A stretch of 64,000 nucleotides of DNA from Deltaproteobacteria bacterium (GTDB taxonomy: Bacteria > Desulfobacterota > Deferrisomatia > Deferrisomatales > BM512). The stretch is from the NCBI GenBank assembly GCA_002869015.1, contig PKTT01000006.1, positions 1-64,000 of the forward strand, in the 5' to 3' direction. Shown in pieces: positions 25,115 through 33,977 of the stretch; position 1 is the stretch's first letter, and each line of letters opens with the position of its first letter. A program made the translations under genes and the position numbers. The notes under the pieces are model-generated. The model was given only the letters and a program-made list of their open reading frames with translations, was not told the DNA's origin and searched no databases.

Positions 25115-26212
25115 TCAACATGAAACCTCGGCAACCAGAGCGTCAAGAGCCACGCTGCGCTTTGCCCAGTCGTACCGCCCAAAATGCTCCCTTAAAAAAT
25201 CGATTGTAAGCCGTGAGGGGGGCTCCTTTATGAGCTTTATCAACCTCTCCACCAGCTCCTCGTCATTGCTGTAAAGACAATCCCCATGGAGCGCTTCAGT
25301 GAAGACCTCGGGGTAGCTTAAACGCTCCGGCGCAATGGGATGTGCCCCTGCATAGGCAGCCTCAACCATCGAGATGCCGAAGTTCTCCTGGTTGGAGGTG
25401 GAGATCGCTATATCGGCCTGAAGGAGGAGCGACACATACTCCTCTCTCGAATCAGCGTAGCCCCAGTGAATTACCCTATCCCCCAAGCGCTCCCTTGCCT
25501 TTGAGAATATTGGGGGCTCATTTAAAAAGCGCTCGCCGCAGAGGATCAGCCTGAACTCAACGCCTCTATCGATAAGCTCGCCCAAGGCAACAAAGAGCGC
25601 CTCGGGGTTTTTGTCGTACTCCCACCTGTGGTTCCACAATAGGACGGGCGGCCCCTCACTTCTATTTAGTGGCCGCTCCCCAGCTATCTTTATGTCGGCT
25701 AGCTCAACACCAAGGTGAACCACAGAAGCTTTCTCCATGATCGCATCATATATCCAACCCTGCCGGTGGTCGGGCATTCTACGCATCGTCACCTTAAGCC
25801 CTGCTATAAATTCATCCAGCTGGAACTTCGAATTAAAAGCGATGCGGTCCGCCGCCAGCGCCGTCGCAAGGTCGGTGAAGATGTACTGAATGTCGCGCTC
25901 GGCTATCTCCTCACCCTCCCGCGCCGGGTAAGAGGCTTGATTTTCATGAAAATATGTTATTATCGGGCTTTGAGTGCCGGTGAGCGCTTTAAAGTGCGCA
26001 ACATCCAAGGTTGATGAAGTAAACCATATATCCGGCGGTTCACTTTTCATAGCACGTTTGGCGTATTCAAGGGCTGCGCCGCGCATCCTCCACTTCCAGA
26101 AACGCGCAGGCATAGTGGAGAGCTCAACCTTATTTACCGAATACTTTTGCCAACCCTCGGCAAAAGCGCGGTGGCTGCCGCCGAAAAATGGCTCTAAAAA
26201 TGTGACTTTCAC
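25115..26212 (-). CDS. glycosyltransferase of the GTDC1/QTMAN (DUF3524) family
   Basis: The protein has 365 residues with a GT-B fold. The N-terminal domain starts FLEPFFGGSHRAFAEGW, the hallmark of DUF3524, now associated with tRNA-queuosine mannosyltransferase (GTDC1/QTMAN) in animals. The C-terminal domain carries GT4-like elements (LLWNHRWEYDKNPEALF, LILCGERF, and NFGISMVEAAYAGAHPI with the E-x7-E-like region). It is expected to attach a hexose from a nucleotide sugar to a queuosine-type nucleoside in tRNA. Whether the bacterial enzyme shares that substrate is inference. Its upstream gap (26213-26328) is a divergent promoter region with the acyl-CoA synthetase gene. Confidence 0.82.
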   Translation of the reverse strand: MKVTFLEPFFGGSHRAFAEGWQKYSVNKVELSTMPARFWKWRMRGAALEYAKRAMKSEPPDIWFTSSTLDVAHFKALTGTQSPIITYFHENQASYPAREGEEIAERDIQYIFTDLATALAADRIAFNSKFQLDEFIAGLKVTMRRMPDHRQGWIYDAIMEKASVVHLGVELADIKIAGERPLNRSEGPPVLLWNHRWEYDKNPEALFVALGELIDRGVEFRLILCGERFLNEPPIFSKARERLGDRVIHWGYADSREEYVSLLLQADIAISTSNQENFGISMVEAAYAGAHPIAPERLSYPEVFTEALHGDCLYSNDEELVERLIKLIKEPPSRLTIDFLREHFGRYDWAKRSVALDALVAEVSC

Positions 26213-26264
26213 TTTGCCTCCCGGTGAAATAGCGTTTTAATATGAATTATAAGTTCGGTTGAAA

Positions 26265-26293
26265 TTGACAATGGCTAAAAACTGAATTAGCAT
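26265..26293 (+). promoter_or_regulatory. sigma-70-type promoter of the acyl-CoA synthetase gene
   Basis: TTGACA (26265-26270), 17 bases, then TAGCAT (26288-26293). It lies 35 bases ahead of the ATG at 26329, which is preceded by AGGAGA. Confidence 0.55.
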
Positions 26294-26328
26294 TCATTTT
26301 TCTTTAGACAACCACTCAGGAGAGAAGA

Positions 26329-28113
26329 ATGAGTATCCCCCAGATCATCCGCGATTGCTCTGAAAAATGGAAGGACAATGCCGTCGTAAAGACCAAAATC
26401 GGGGGTACCTATAAGGATATCTCCTGGGGAAAGTTCTATAATTTAATAGCCCGCATGGCAACCGCGCTGGCAAATGAGGGGTTAAAGCCCGGCGACAAAG
26501 CGGCCATCATGAGCCACACCCGCTACGAGTGGACGGCATCGGATGCCGCGATTCTAACAACAGGCGGAATCGTTGTGCCGATATACCCCAACCTGACGGC
26601 GCATGAAGCCAAACGCCTTATCGAGAGGAGCCACTCCTCCTTCCTCTTTGTCTCCGACCCGGAGCTTGTAGAGCTAGCGCTCTCAATCATCGACGACCTT
26701 GAGATGGTAAAGAAGGTCATCGTCTTTGAGGATGATGCGATGGACGGTGTAAACCACCCCAAATTCATCGCGCTCTCAGAGTTCGCAAATGTCGATGCGG
26801 ATATGGCCCTTATCGACGAACGCCTCTCAAACATAAAAAACGACGACATCTTCACCATCATATTCACCTCCGGCACCACCGGCGAGCCAAAGGGGGTGAT
26901 GCTGACTCACGACAACATACGCTCCAATGCGGAAACGGCGCTCGAGCTCTTCGATATCGGTGTGGGAGACATACACTTATCCCACCTACCCCTCGCCCAC
27001 GTTCTTGAGCGCATGGCCTCGGTTGTCATGCTCATCTCGGGGGCGACCACCGCATACGCCGAACACATTACAAAGGTCGCGGACAATCTACAGGAGGTCA
27101 AGCCAACAGTCTCCGTCTCAGTGCCGAGGATCTTTGAGAAGATATACACGGCGATAAGGACGGGGGCGATGGAGTCGGGCGCGCCTAAAAAGCAGATTGC
27201 CTTCTGGGCGCTGGATGTAGCGGAGCAGGCCGGGAAACTCTGGGACGTGGGCCAGAAGCCCTCCGGCTTTTTGGGGCTACAGTTTTCCCTCGCCGACAAA
27301 CTCGTCTACTCCAAGATACGTGACCGCTTCGGCGGGCGCATCCGCTACTTCATCTCGGGTGGAGCCCCCCTCGCCCCGGAGCTCGCGACCTTCTTCAACA
27401 CAATCGGGATACCCGTCTACGAGGGCTACGGCCTTACCGAGACCTCCCCAATCATATCCGCAAACCGCGTGGGCAACCAGAAGTCAGGCTCTGTCGGGCC
27501 CGTTATTCCCAGAGTCGAGGTAAAGCTCGCCGAGGATGGGGAGATAGTCGTCAAGGGGCCGAATGTCTTTAGCGGATACTTTGAGGATGAGGAGGCCACC
27601 AAAGCGGCCCTAACTGCAGACGGCTGGTTCTCCACCGGGGACATAGGCAGATTCGATGATGAGGGGCGGCTTTACATCACGGACAGAAAAAAAGATCTGA
27701 TAGTCACCGCCGGTGGCAAGAATATCGCCCCGCAGAAGATTGAAAATGTCTTGAAGATGGACAAGTACTTAGAAGAGGTGATGGTCTACGGCGACGCCAA
27801 GAAATTCATCTCTGCCCTTATCGTACCGGACTTCGAGATGCTAAAGAAGTACGCAGACCACAAAAAGCTCGAGTACACCGACATGACCTCCCTGGTCTCA
27901 AACCCCGAGGTTGTATCTCTCATAGAGCGCAGGATTAAAAAGCACCAGAAGGATAATGACTTCGCCTCCTACGAGTCGGTTAAGAAGTTCGTCCTCCTGG
28001 ACCACCCCTTCTCAGCCGGGGACGGCGAAGTAACCCCGACCCTTAAGATGCGCCGCGCCAATATAATCAAGCACTACAAAGAGGCGCTTGAGGCGCTCTA
28101 CTACGAAGATTAA
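26329..28113 (+). CDS. long-chain fatty acid-CoA ligase (AMP-forming)
   Basis: An ANL-superfamily enzyme of 594 residues. It has the AMP-binding P-loop (IIFTSGTTGEPKGVMLTHDN, about residue 182), the second motif YEGYGLTETSP, the third motif (GWFSTGDIGRFDDEGRLYI) and the C-terminal linker hinge RKKDLIVTAGGKNI. Length and motif spacing match the FadD15/FAA1-like long-chain subgroup. It activates free fatty acids with ATP and CoA. It faces the FadL-type transporter gene, and a VolA-like lipase follows, so the three probably serve uptake of external lipid. Two back-to-back terminators end it. Confidence 0.95.
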   Translation: MSIPQIIRDCSEKWKDNAVVKTKIGGTYKDISWGKFYNLIARMATALANEGLKPGDKAAIMSHTRYEWTASDAAILTTGGIVVPIYPNLTAHEAKRLIERSHSSFLFVSDPELVELALSIIDDLEMVKKVIVFEDDAMDGVNHPKFIALSEFANVDADMALIDERLSNIKNDDIFTIIFTSGTTGEPKGVMLTHDNIRSNAETALELFDIGVGDIHLSHLPLAHVLERMASVVMLISGATTAYAEHITKVADNLQEVKPTVSVSVPRIFEKIYTAIRTGAMESGAPKKQIAFWALDVAEQAGKLWDVGQKPSGFLGLQFSLADKLVYSKIRDRFGGRIRYFISGGAPLAPELATFFNTIGIPVYEGYGLTETSPIISANRVGNQKSGSVGPVIPRVEVKLAEDGEIVVKGPNVFSGYFEDEEATKAALTADGWFSTGDIGRFDDEGRLYITDRKKDLIVTAGGKNIAPQKIENVLKMDKYLEEVMVYGDAKKFISALIVPDFEMLKKYADHKKLEYTDMTSLVSNPEVVSLIERRIKKHQKDNDFASYESVKKFVLLDHPFSAGDGEVTPTLKMRRANIIKHYKEALEALYYED

Positions 28114-28141
28114 TAAGAAGCAATAAGCCGTTGGCAAAATT

Positions 28142-28180
28142 AAAGGCCGCCCCCAAACCGGGGCGGCCTAATTTGTTTTC
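28142..28180 (+). terminator. intrinsic terminator of the acyl-CoA synthetase gene
   Basis: A 10-bp stem AGGCCGCCCC/GGGGCGGCCT with a 6-base loop, followed by TAATTTGTTTT. It lies about 30 bases past the stop. Confidence 0.8.
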
Positions 28181-28186
28181 GGCAAT

Positions 28187-28220
28187 AAAAAGGGGCCGCC
28201 CGTGTGGGCAGCCCCTTTAA
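28187..28220 (-). terminator. intrinsic terminator of the FadL-type gene
   Basis: Stem AAAGGGGC...GCCC, loop GTGT, GGGC...GCCCCTTT. On the minus strand the stem runs into a T-rich tail (TTTTTATTG). It lies 20 bases after the fadL-like stop and next to the opposing terminator. Confidence 0.8.
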
Positions 28221-28239
28221 TCTTAAAAACTTGCTGGAG

Positions 28240-29595
28240 CTAGAAGGAGTAAACCGCCTGGGCGCTCAAGATGGTTACTGAGGAGTTGTAATCGCCCTTC
28301 AGGCCGCCACGGATATAGTCATTCTCATCCTCTGAGAAGCTCTCGGACTTGTCTATCTCCATCGAGTCGGCGAAAATCTGTGTCAAACCAAAGTCCAGAT
28401 TAAGCTGGGAGCCCGCCTGATACCCTGCGCCCACTGAGACCCACCAACGGTTGTCGTCGGGGATGCGCGGGGTGCGGTGCTCGGCATCCGGGATGGGCGT
28501 CTCTTCATAGGAGATTCCGCAGCGAAGGTCAAGGCGCTCGCTGTAGGAGTAGGTGGCGCCCACTGCGTAGCGGAAGCTGTTCTCCCAATTCATCACGGTT
28601 ACGTTATCCGGCTGGTCGTTATCAAACTCTGCTACGAGGCCGTCCATCTCATCCCACTGGGTCCAGACGATGTTGCCCATCAGGGCCAGCTTGGGAGTAA
28701 CCTGGTTGAAGTAGGCGAGGACCGCCATCGCGGGAAGGGTTATCGAGGCTGAGGCGTCTACGTCAACATAAAGGTCCGAAGCACCCATACCGTCAAGGGT
28801 AGCGCGAACGTCGGCGGGCACGGAGAAGTCCGCGTCGCCCTCGGCGTCGTGCTTGATTTTGGAGCGGTAGGAGAAGCCGAGACGGCTCGTGTCGTCAATG
28901 TTGAACATCATGCCGACGTTCCAGCCGTAACCGAAGCTGTCAGCCTCAAGGCTTACCTTGCCGTCGTCAGCCTGCGGAGTGAAGCCCAGAGCTGAGAGCG
29001 CGGTGCCGAAGTCGATCATGGAGCCCAGAGTCGCTTCGAGATACTGGACATTCAGGCCGCCGCCTACGGAGAACTTCTCATTTACCTTGTAAGCTACGGA
29101 GGGGTTTATGTTGATGGTGATGATCTCGGAGTCAGTGCCGTGGTAGCGGCCAACCCAGGTGTCACCGTAATCGGTGGCGTTGCCGAAGGGGGCGTTTACG
29201 CCGATGCCCCAGGCCAAATCGCTGTCATTATTTACATAGTAGAAGTTGGGCGCGACCTTTGTAATGCCGCCATTGCCGCCGTTGCCGCCGGTAAGCCCCT
29301 GCCCCGTGATATCCTGAAGGATATGTGTGGAGCCGTCATTCTCAAACTTGAAGGTGGGCGCGATTAGGTGGAACCCCGCTGCGACCTGACTGCCCTCAAG
29401 GTAAGTCATCCCCGCTGGGTTGAAATAGACGGTGCTGGCGTCGTAAGCGTCAGCGCCCGCGCCCGCGAAGCAATTACCTATGCCGCTCACTGACTGCTCC
29501 ATGAGCATGAAGCCCGCGGCGGTGGCGGAGGTGGAACCCACTGCGATGGCACCTACTGCAAAGGCGCCGCACAACAACCGAGAAACAGATTTCAT
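28240..29595 (-). CDS. outer-membrane fatty acid transporter, FadL/OmpP1/TodX family
   Basis: The protein has 451 residues from the ATG at 29595, preceded by AAAGGGG. The signal peptide ends near ATAA-GF, placing the conserved N-terminus GFMLMEQSVSGIGNCFAGAG and the family NPAGMTYLEG motif at the start of the mature chain. The rest is beta-barrel, and it ends in F (AVYSF). FadL proteins pull long-chain fatty acids across the outer membrane by a hatch-and-lateral-opening route. It is paired with an acyl-CoA ligase and a surface lipase. Its promoter is at 29710-29736. Confidence 0.94.
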   Translation of the reverse strand: MKSVSRLLCGAFAVGAIAVGSTSATAAGFMLMEQSVSGIGNCFAGAGADAYDASTVYFNPAGMTYLEGSQVAAGFHLIAPTFKFENDGSTHILQDITGQGLTGGNGGNGGITKVAPNFYYVNNDSDLAWGIGVNAPFGNATDYGDTWVGRYHGTDSEIITININPSVAYKVNEKFSVGGGLNVQYLEATLGSMIDFGTALSALGFTPQADDGKVSLEADSFGYGWNVGMMFNIDDTSRLGFSYRSKIKHDAEGDADFSVPADVRATLDGMGASDLYVDVDASASITLPAMAVLAYFNQVTPKLALMGNIVWTQWDEMDGLVAEFDNDQPDNVTVMNWENSFRYAVGATYSYSERLDLRCGISYEETPIPDAEHRTPRIPDDNRWWVSVGAGYQAGSQLNLDFGLTQIFADSMEIDKSESFSEDENDYIRGGLKGDYNSSVTILSAQAVYSF

Positions 29596-29709
29596 CCGTG
29601 TTTCCCCTTTCCGTCTTTCCATGACGATGAAAGCGTCAAAAAGCGGCCCCGCAACCCCTTAGCGAATTCAACGGAGAAAGCGGTTGCCAAAGCGCAAAGT
29701 TGGAACCAT

Positions 29710-29736
29710 GTTATAGTGAGCAATCTTTCAAGTCAA
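29710..29736 (-). promoter_or_regulatory. candidate promoter of the FadL-type gene
   Basis: On the minus strand TTGACT (29731-29736) and TATAAC (29710-29715), separated by 15 bases, which is shorter than the ideal 17. The hexamers match well (5 of 6 each). It lies about 115 bases upstream of the start. Confidence 0.45.
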
Positions 29737-29871
29737 GGCTCCTAAACCTACGTAGATAATTCTTTTTCTTCACCGCTAGCGCGAGCAAGAACTTGTGCTT
29801 TCAAGATTGATTGGGTTAGAATAAAATTGCATTTTAACCCGTCTCTCTAACACAAAGACTGGAGAAAGATC

Positions 29872-31920
29872 ATGAGGCGAACTTCACTTTTCATTTGGGC
29901 CATGCTCCTTACAGCGCTCCTCACCCTCGGGTGCAGCGTGTCTCAAGACGATAGCGAGGTCGCCGGTACGGACCCCGACCCCTACCATACCGATTCAGAC
30001 GCGCTTCAGACCTTCGCACTCTACGAGCCCGGCCTGCTGCCTGTTGTCAGAATGCCGATGCCCAACGACGTTACCTGGATGAGTGATGACAACCCCAACC
30101 CGGGCAGCGTCTACCTGCCCTTGGCCGGGGATGAATCTCCTACGGACATGGACATGGGCACCCTTAAGACAGTGGTAAACGGCTTGTTACTCCCCGGCCT
30201 GTCTCCCAATATGTTTTTAAGCCTGCCCTTCTCGGCCCCGGTTGATATATCCACCCTTGAGTTCCTGGCGTTTCGCGCTTTACCGGATAATACAGATCCA
30301 ACGACTTTTGACTTCGACGTGCGCTACTACAACGGCACCTTCCCTGAAGCGTTTAACAGCTTTGTTGCTGACGATTCCGACCCGACCAACATCACCCTCA
30401 TAGCCACTCCGCCGCTCATCCCCGGCTCTAAGTACATCTTCGTGGTCAAGAGCGGTCTTGAAGATATGGCGGGTGAGCCTGTAGAGCCCTCTTTCGGCAT
30501 GAGGGCGATTAAATCCGAGGAGTCTCTGGCGCTTGAGAACTTCTCACATCCCTATGAGAACTTCGAGCCCATCCGCCTTGGCTACGAGCCCATATTCGAC
30601 CAACTCTTGCCGCTGGTTTCCATGAATGCCATGGCATCCGTGTACCAGACCGACCCTGACCCATCAATGTCCTGGTTACGCGATGACGTACTCCTCTTAT
30701 GGACCGCGACCTCCGCGGATATCACCCTCTCCAACTCCCTCGACTTGGAGAACCCTGCCAGCCCTGGTAACTTCCTACCCTACCCCGGCGATGAGTATGG
30801 AGACACCTTCTCCTACGAATCAGGAGAAATAGGTATTGGCGGGTATTTGACAGCGACGAATTTTGGTCAAATTGCTGAATACGGTGACTATACCATCGAG
30901 GCCCCCTATTCGGGCAGCAACATTGGTAATGCTTACAGTGGCTTCATAAGTGGCAGCGTCGACATTACGGGTGGCATGAGCCCTGTAGATACAATTATTC
31001 CTTTCCTCGCAACTCTCCCGGAGGCAGGCAGCGAGCCCTACCCCGTAGTTCTCTTCCAGCACGGCCTAGGCTCGGAAAAAGAATCTGCGCTGGCTATAGC
31101 GAACAGGCTCGCAGCCAATGGCATAGCCACCGTGGCCATTGACGCCCCCTTCCACGGAGAGCGCGCAGTTGAGGCTGTGCCGGAGTCAGGCATATACATC
31201 CCCTTCTTCACGGCGAATATCCTCCTCGACAGGGCAAACGTATATCAGGGGGCCTTCGACCTCTCTTTCATGACCTACATGATTGAGACGATGGACCTCA
31301 ACATGAACGAATTAGACGATTTCAACATGGATGAGCTCTACTTCGGCGCACACTCACTGGGGGCAATTCTTGGCTCAACCCTTTTAAACGGCAATCCGCT
31401 GCCCTCGAAAGTTGTGCTCACCGGGCTCTCCTCCAACCTGGCGAACGTTCTGGATAAAACGGATATTACCTCCCTGGGCACAATGGTCGAGAGCCTCGGC
31501 TACACCAAGGGAACTCCTGAATATTACGTATTCCTCAACCTGGCACAGTGGCTGATGGACCCGGTTGACGGCGCATACATGGGAGTCGGCCAAACCTTTG
31601 TAGAGGAAACGGTCTTGCCAAGGGCACTCACAACTCTCGCCATTATCTCAGAGTCCGACCCCACCGTTCCCGAATCGAGCGGGCGTGCATTCTTAAAGGA
31701 TGAGGGGATGAACCTTGGCGTGGTGAGTGCTGCCGACCCACTGAATACCGCTCTCCCGCTGCCGGGAGGATTTCTCTACGCGGTGGATGAATTTGATGAC
31801 CCGATCCCGATGAGCCACTCCTTCGAGTACAACCCCGTCGTACCCGATGAGCTGCCGCTCTACATAACCGCACAGAATCAGATCGCCAACTTCTTTTCGC
31901 CAATGCCAGTACAGAACTAA
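29872..31920 (+). CDS. surface lipoprotein lipase, VolA-like (alpha/beta hydrolase)
   Basis: The protein has 682 residues. The lipoprotein signal ends LLTLGC (lipobox LTLGC, Cys21). A large N-terminal region (to about 390) resembles the lipase N-terminal domain of Vibrio VolA. An alpha/beta hydrolase domain follows, with the oxyanion stretch VVLFQHGLGSEKES and a nucleophile elbow AHSLG with Ser495. The usual G-x-S-x-G is A-x-S-x-G here, as in Bacillus LipA. Candidate acid and His are in SESDPTVPES and PMSHSFEY. VolA of Vibrio cholerae frees fatty acids from lysophospholipids and works with FadL. GGAG precedes the ATG by 7 bases. Confidence 0.85.
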   Translation: MRRTSLFIWAMLLTALLTLGCSVSQDDSEVAGTDPDPYHTDSDALQTFALYEPGLLPVVRMPMPNDVTWMSDDNPNPGSVYLPLAGDESPTDMDMGTLKTVVNGLLLPGLSPNMFLSLPFSAPVDISTLEFLAFRALPDNTDPTTFDFDVRYYNGTFPEAFNSFVADDSDPTNITLIATPPLIPGSKYIFVVKSGLEDMAGEPVEPSFGMRAIKSEESLALENFSHPYENFEPIRLGYEPIFDQLLPLVSMNAMASVYQTDPDPSMSWLRDDVLLLWTATSADITLSNSLDLENPASPGNFLPYPGDEYGDTFSYESGEIGIGGYLTATNFGQIAEYGDYTIEAPYSGSNIGNAYSGFISGSVDITGGMSPVDTIIPFLATLPEAGSEPYPVVLFQHGLGSEKESALAIANRLAANGIATVAIDAPFHGERAVEAVPESGIYIPFFTANILLDRANVYQGAFDLSFMTYMIETMDLNMNELDDFNMDELYFGAHSLGAILGSTLLNGNPLPSKVVLTGLSSNLANVLDKTDITSLGTMVESLGYTKGTPEYYVFLNLAQWLMDPVDGAYMGVGQTFVEETVLPRALTTLAIISESDPTVPESSGRAFLKDEGMNLGVVSAADPLNTALPLPGGFLYAVDEFDDPIPMSHSFEYNPVVPDELPLYITAQNQIANFFSPMPVQN

Positions 31921-31934
31921 AAGTTATTTAAGAC

Positions 31935-31970
31935 AAAAAAGCCCCGGCGATTTGCCGGGGCTTTTTTTTT
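31935..31970 (+). terminator. intrinsic terminator of the lipase gene
   Basis: AAAAAAGCCCCGGC / GCCGGGGCTTTTTT around the loop GATTT, followed by a long T-run. It is strong on both strands. Confidence 0.9.
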
Positions 31971-32045
31971 GCTAATGCGTCAAAAGGTGAACCCTTTGGT
32001 CGATTTGGGAGGTAGATATCAATACCCACCTTGGCTCGCCTCCAC

Positions 32046-32074
32046 TTGACAGTAAGGGCGTGAGCTAAGAGAAT
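32046..32074 (+). promoter_or_regulatory. sigma-70-type promoter of the TPR gene
   Basis: TTGACA (32046-32051), 17 bases, then GAGAAT (32069-32074). It is about 50 bases ahead of the ATG at 32122. The -10 box is imperfect. Confidence 0.45.
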
Positions 32075-32121
32075 GCCAAATCACAACGAAAACTGAAATT
32101 TAACCTAGGGACGACAATCTT

Positions 32122-32781
32122 ATGAGTAAGAAAGATAAAGTTTTTACCAAGGAGCAAGCGGTTATAATCGGGGCATCAGCCCTTATCCTAGGCTTTTTGC
32201 TGGGCCTCCTATCCTACCACCTGATTATGGGTGGGGGGAGCAGTCAGGCATATAAAGCGCCGGGGCAACAGGCCGCCCCCCAAGCGCCGCCGCCTACCCT
32301 GGCGCCGCCAAGCGCAACGATGCCCAACCTTACAGCAGAGATAAACGGCATTAAGGAAGCGCTAAAGCTCTCGCCCGACAACCGCTCGGCGTGGGTTAAG
32401 CTTGGCAACCTCTACTTCGACTCGCAGCAGCCGAATGAAGCTATCGAGGCATACTCCAAGGCCCTTGAGCTTGGCCCTGACGACCCGGACGTACTGACTG
32501 ACCGCGGGATTATGTATCGCGCCATAAGTGATTATGTCGCCGCCATCGCTGACTTCAAAAAGGCGTCTGAGGTCGACAAGAGCCATGTCAATGCCCTTTA
32601 CAACCTTGGCATAACCCTTTTGCATGACCTTCAGGACAACGCTGGCGCGCTTGAGGCGTGGCAGGAGCTTCTTGACAGGAACATCATTACCGACCGCGAA
32701 GCCAAGCAGCAGCTTGAGGACCGCGTAAATGCCCTCAAGAGCATGGTCGAAAAAGCTAATGGAGAGGGTGAAGCCAAGTAG
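32122..32781 (+). CDS. membrane-anchored TPR protein
   Basis: The protein has 219 residues. A single N-terminal transmembrane helix (AVIIGASALILGFLLGLL, about 15-37) is followed by a Pro/Ala-rich linker (QQAAPQAPPPTLAPP) and TPR units (AWVKLGNLYFDSQQPNEAIE, VLTDRGIMYRAISDYVAAIA, ALYNLGITLLHDLQDNAGAL). It resembles the C-terminal TPR part of NrfG/CcmH proteins, but no cytochrome assembly genes are adjacent. It likely scaffolds protein contacts in the periplasm. It is a single-gene unit between two terminators. Confidence 0.82.
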   Translation: MSKKDKVFTKEQAVIIGASALILGFLLGLLSYHLIMGGGSSQAYKAPGQQAAPQAPPPTLAPPSATMPNLTAEINGIKEALKLSPDNRSAWVKLGNLYFDSQQPNEAIEAYSKALELGPDDPDVLTDRGIMYRAISDYVAAIADFKKASEVDKSHVNALYNLGITLLHDLQDNAGALEAWQELLDRNIITDREAKQQLEDRVNALKSMVEKANGEGEAK

Positions 32782-32803
32782 CATCATTGACCACTTATTG
32801 ATT

Positions 32804-32835
32804 AAAAGGCGTCGCCAAACAGGTGACGCCTTTTT
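32804..32835 (+). terminator. intrinsic terminator of the TPR gene
   Basis: AAAAGGCGTC and GACGCCTTTTT form a stem with an inner mismatch, loop around CCAAACAGG, and a T-tail. It lies about 20 bases past the stop. Confidence 0.85.
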
Positions 32836-32849
32836 CATTGGATGATAAA

Positions 32850-32880
32850 AATAAAAAAGGCCGCCCCAACGGGCGGCCTC
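32850..32880 (-). terminator. intrinsic terminator of the cytidylate-kinase-like gene
   Basis: GGCCGCCC/GGGCGGCC stem with a 4-base loop. On the minus strand it runs into TTTTTTATTTTTATC. It forms a convergent pair with the terminator at 32804. Confidence 0.85.
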
Positions 32881-32907
32881 TCTTCGATACTTAGTAAAAT
32901 CTACAGA

Positions 32908-33591
32908 TTATTCAACCAACCCATTCGCCAGCTTCTCAATGAGGTCCGCGCAGCTATCAAGGGATAGACGCGAGGTATTTAAAACTATGTCGTAGAGGGT
33001 GTCCTCATCGGGGTCGCAGTCAAAATAAAAGCGCAGATAATCTCGGCTTCGAGAGTCCATAGTTGAGACATACTCGTCAGCGTCGGAGGTTGTCATATTG
33101 CGTTTTTTCGCCATCTTGTCAACGCGATCGTCAAAGTCTGAGACGAGGCGGACATGGATTGTGCGGGGGTTGTCTCGGAGGATATGCTGTCCGCCGCGGC
33201 CTGCTATTACGACGCCGCGCCTGTCTCCGAGGGCGCTTATGATCTTTACGATCATCTGCTTGTAGATGTCGCTGTCGATCCACCCATCCACGTTGAACTG
33301 GTAGGGTATCTCGTCGCGGTCGTCAAAGGAGGATTCCTGCTCCGCCTCCTCCAATGTCTTCGCCTTCTTCTTCAACGCGTCAAGGTCGAAGATTGTGGAG
33401 AAGAATGTCTTATACTTTGAATGGTGCTTTGGCTCGAACTCCTCAACCTCTGAGTCGGGCACGTTGACCTCAAGGGCGACCTTGTGAATGATCTCCTTGT
33501 CCAGATAATCGATACCAAGCCTTTTGGAGAGTTCGCGGCCAAGCTCCGGTCCGCCAGCCCCATACTGGCTTGAAATGGTTATGACAGGCAT
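32908..33591 (-). CDS. cytidylate kinase-like family protein
   Basis: The protein has 227 residues. It belongs to the cytidylate-kinase-like P-loop family (PF13189): ITISSQYGAGGPELGRELSK holds the nucleotide-binding loop (Q-Y-G-A-G-G variant), DYLDKEIIHKVA follows, and VVIAGRGGQHIL, VRLVSDFDDRV and LSLDSCADLI match later family segments. The product of such genes is not ordinary CMP kinase; the substrate is unproven. No partner gene is adjacent. Confidence 0.85.
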   Translation of the reverse strand: MPVITISSQYGAGGPELGRELSKRLGIDYLDKEIIHKVALEVNVPDSEVEEFEPKHHSKYKTFFSTIFDLDALKKKAKTLEEAEQESSFDDRDEIPYQFNVDGWIDSDIYKQMIVKIISALGDRRGVVIAGRGGQHILRDNPRTIHVRLVSDFDDRVDKMAKKRNMTTSDADEYVSTMDSRSRDYLRFYFDCDPDEDTLYDIVLNTSRLSLDSCADLIEKLANGLVE

Positions 33592-33977
33592 ATTTCCTCC
33601 TCGGCGTCGATAACAGGGAGGGGCTAAACCCCCCAGCTTTCAGCGGTCGGTGAAACCACATCCGCAGCTTTTATAACAGAGGGCCAGCATGGCTTCAAGC
33701 ATCTTAACAAAATCGCCTTTTAAAGCCCCCTTCCCTTTGCTATTCTCCCAACTTCCGGGTAATAGCACAAGTGATTGGTAAAAGCGGTAAAATTGCTTGT
33801 AAACTCCATGCTAAACTGGAATTAGAACTCTCTTAAAAAGCCCCGGGCGGGCTTAGTAAAACGAGGGTTTTATTGGTTATGGTATTTTTATTAAGCCGCC
33901 ACGCCTTGTGAAAATGTATGTGGGGGCCACCCCCGAAAGGCATCAAAGCCGCTAAGCTTTACAGGACACTTCAATCC
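33592..33977. other. intergenic region upstream of phoH
   Basis: About 390 bases between the divergent cytidylate-kinase-like and phoH genes. It contains AT-rich stretches and possible promoters for both. At 33838-33853 the bases AAGCCC and GGGCTT form a hairpin that, on the minus strand, runs into TTTTTAAG like a terminator, though no minus-strand gene precedes it. I could not define a clear promoter. An ATG at 33918, in frame with phoH, is possible but lacks a ribosome site. Confidence 0.4.

Noticed and set aside
28142-32880. Dispersed GGCCGCCC elements as REP-type repeats
   Set aside because: Each is a terminator stem with a T-rich tail at a gene end; the resemblance follows from that function.
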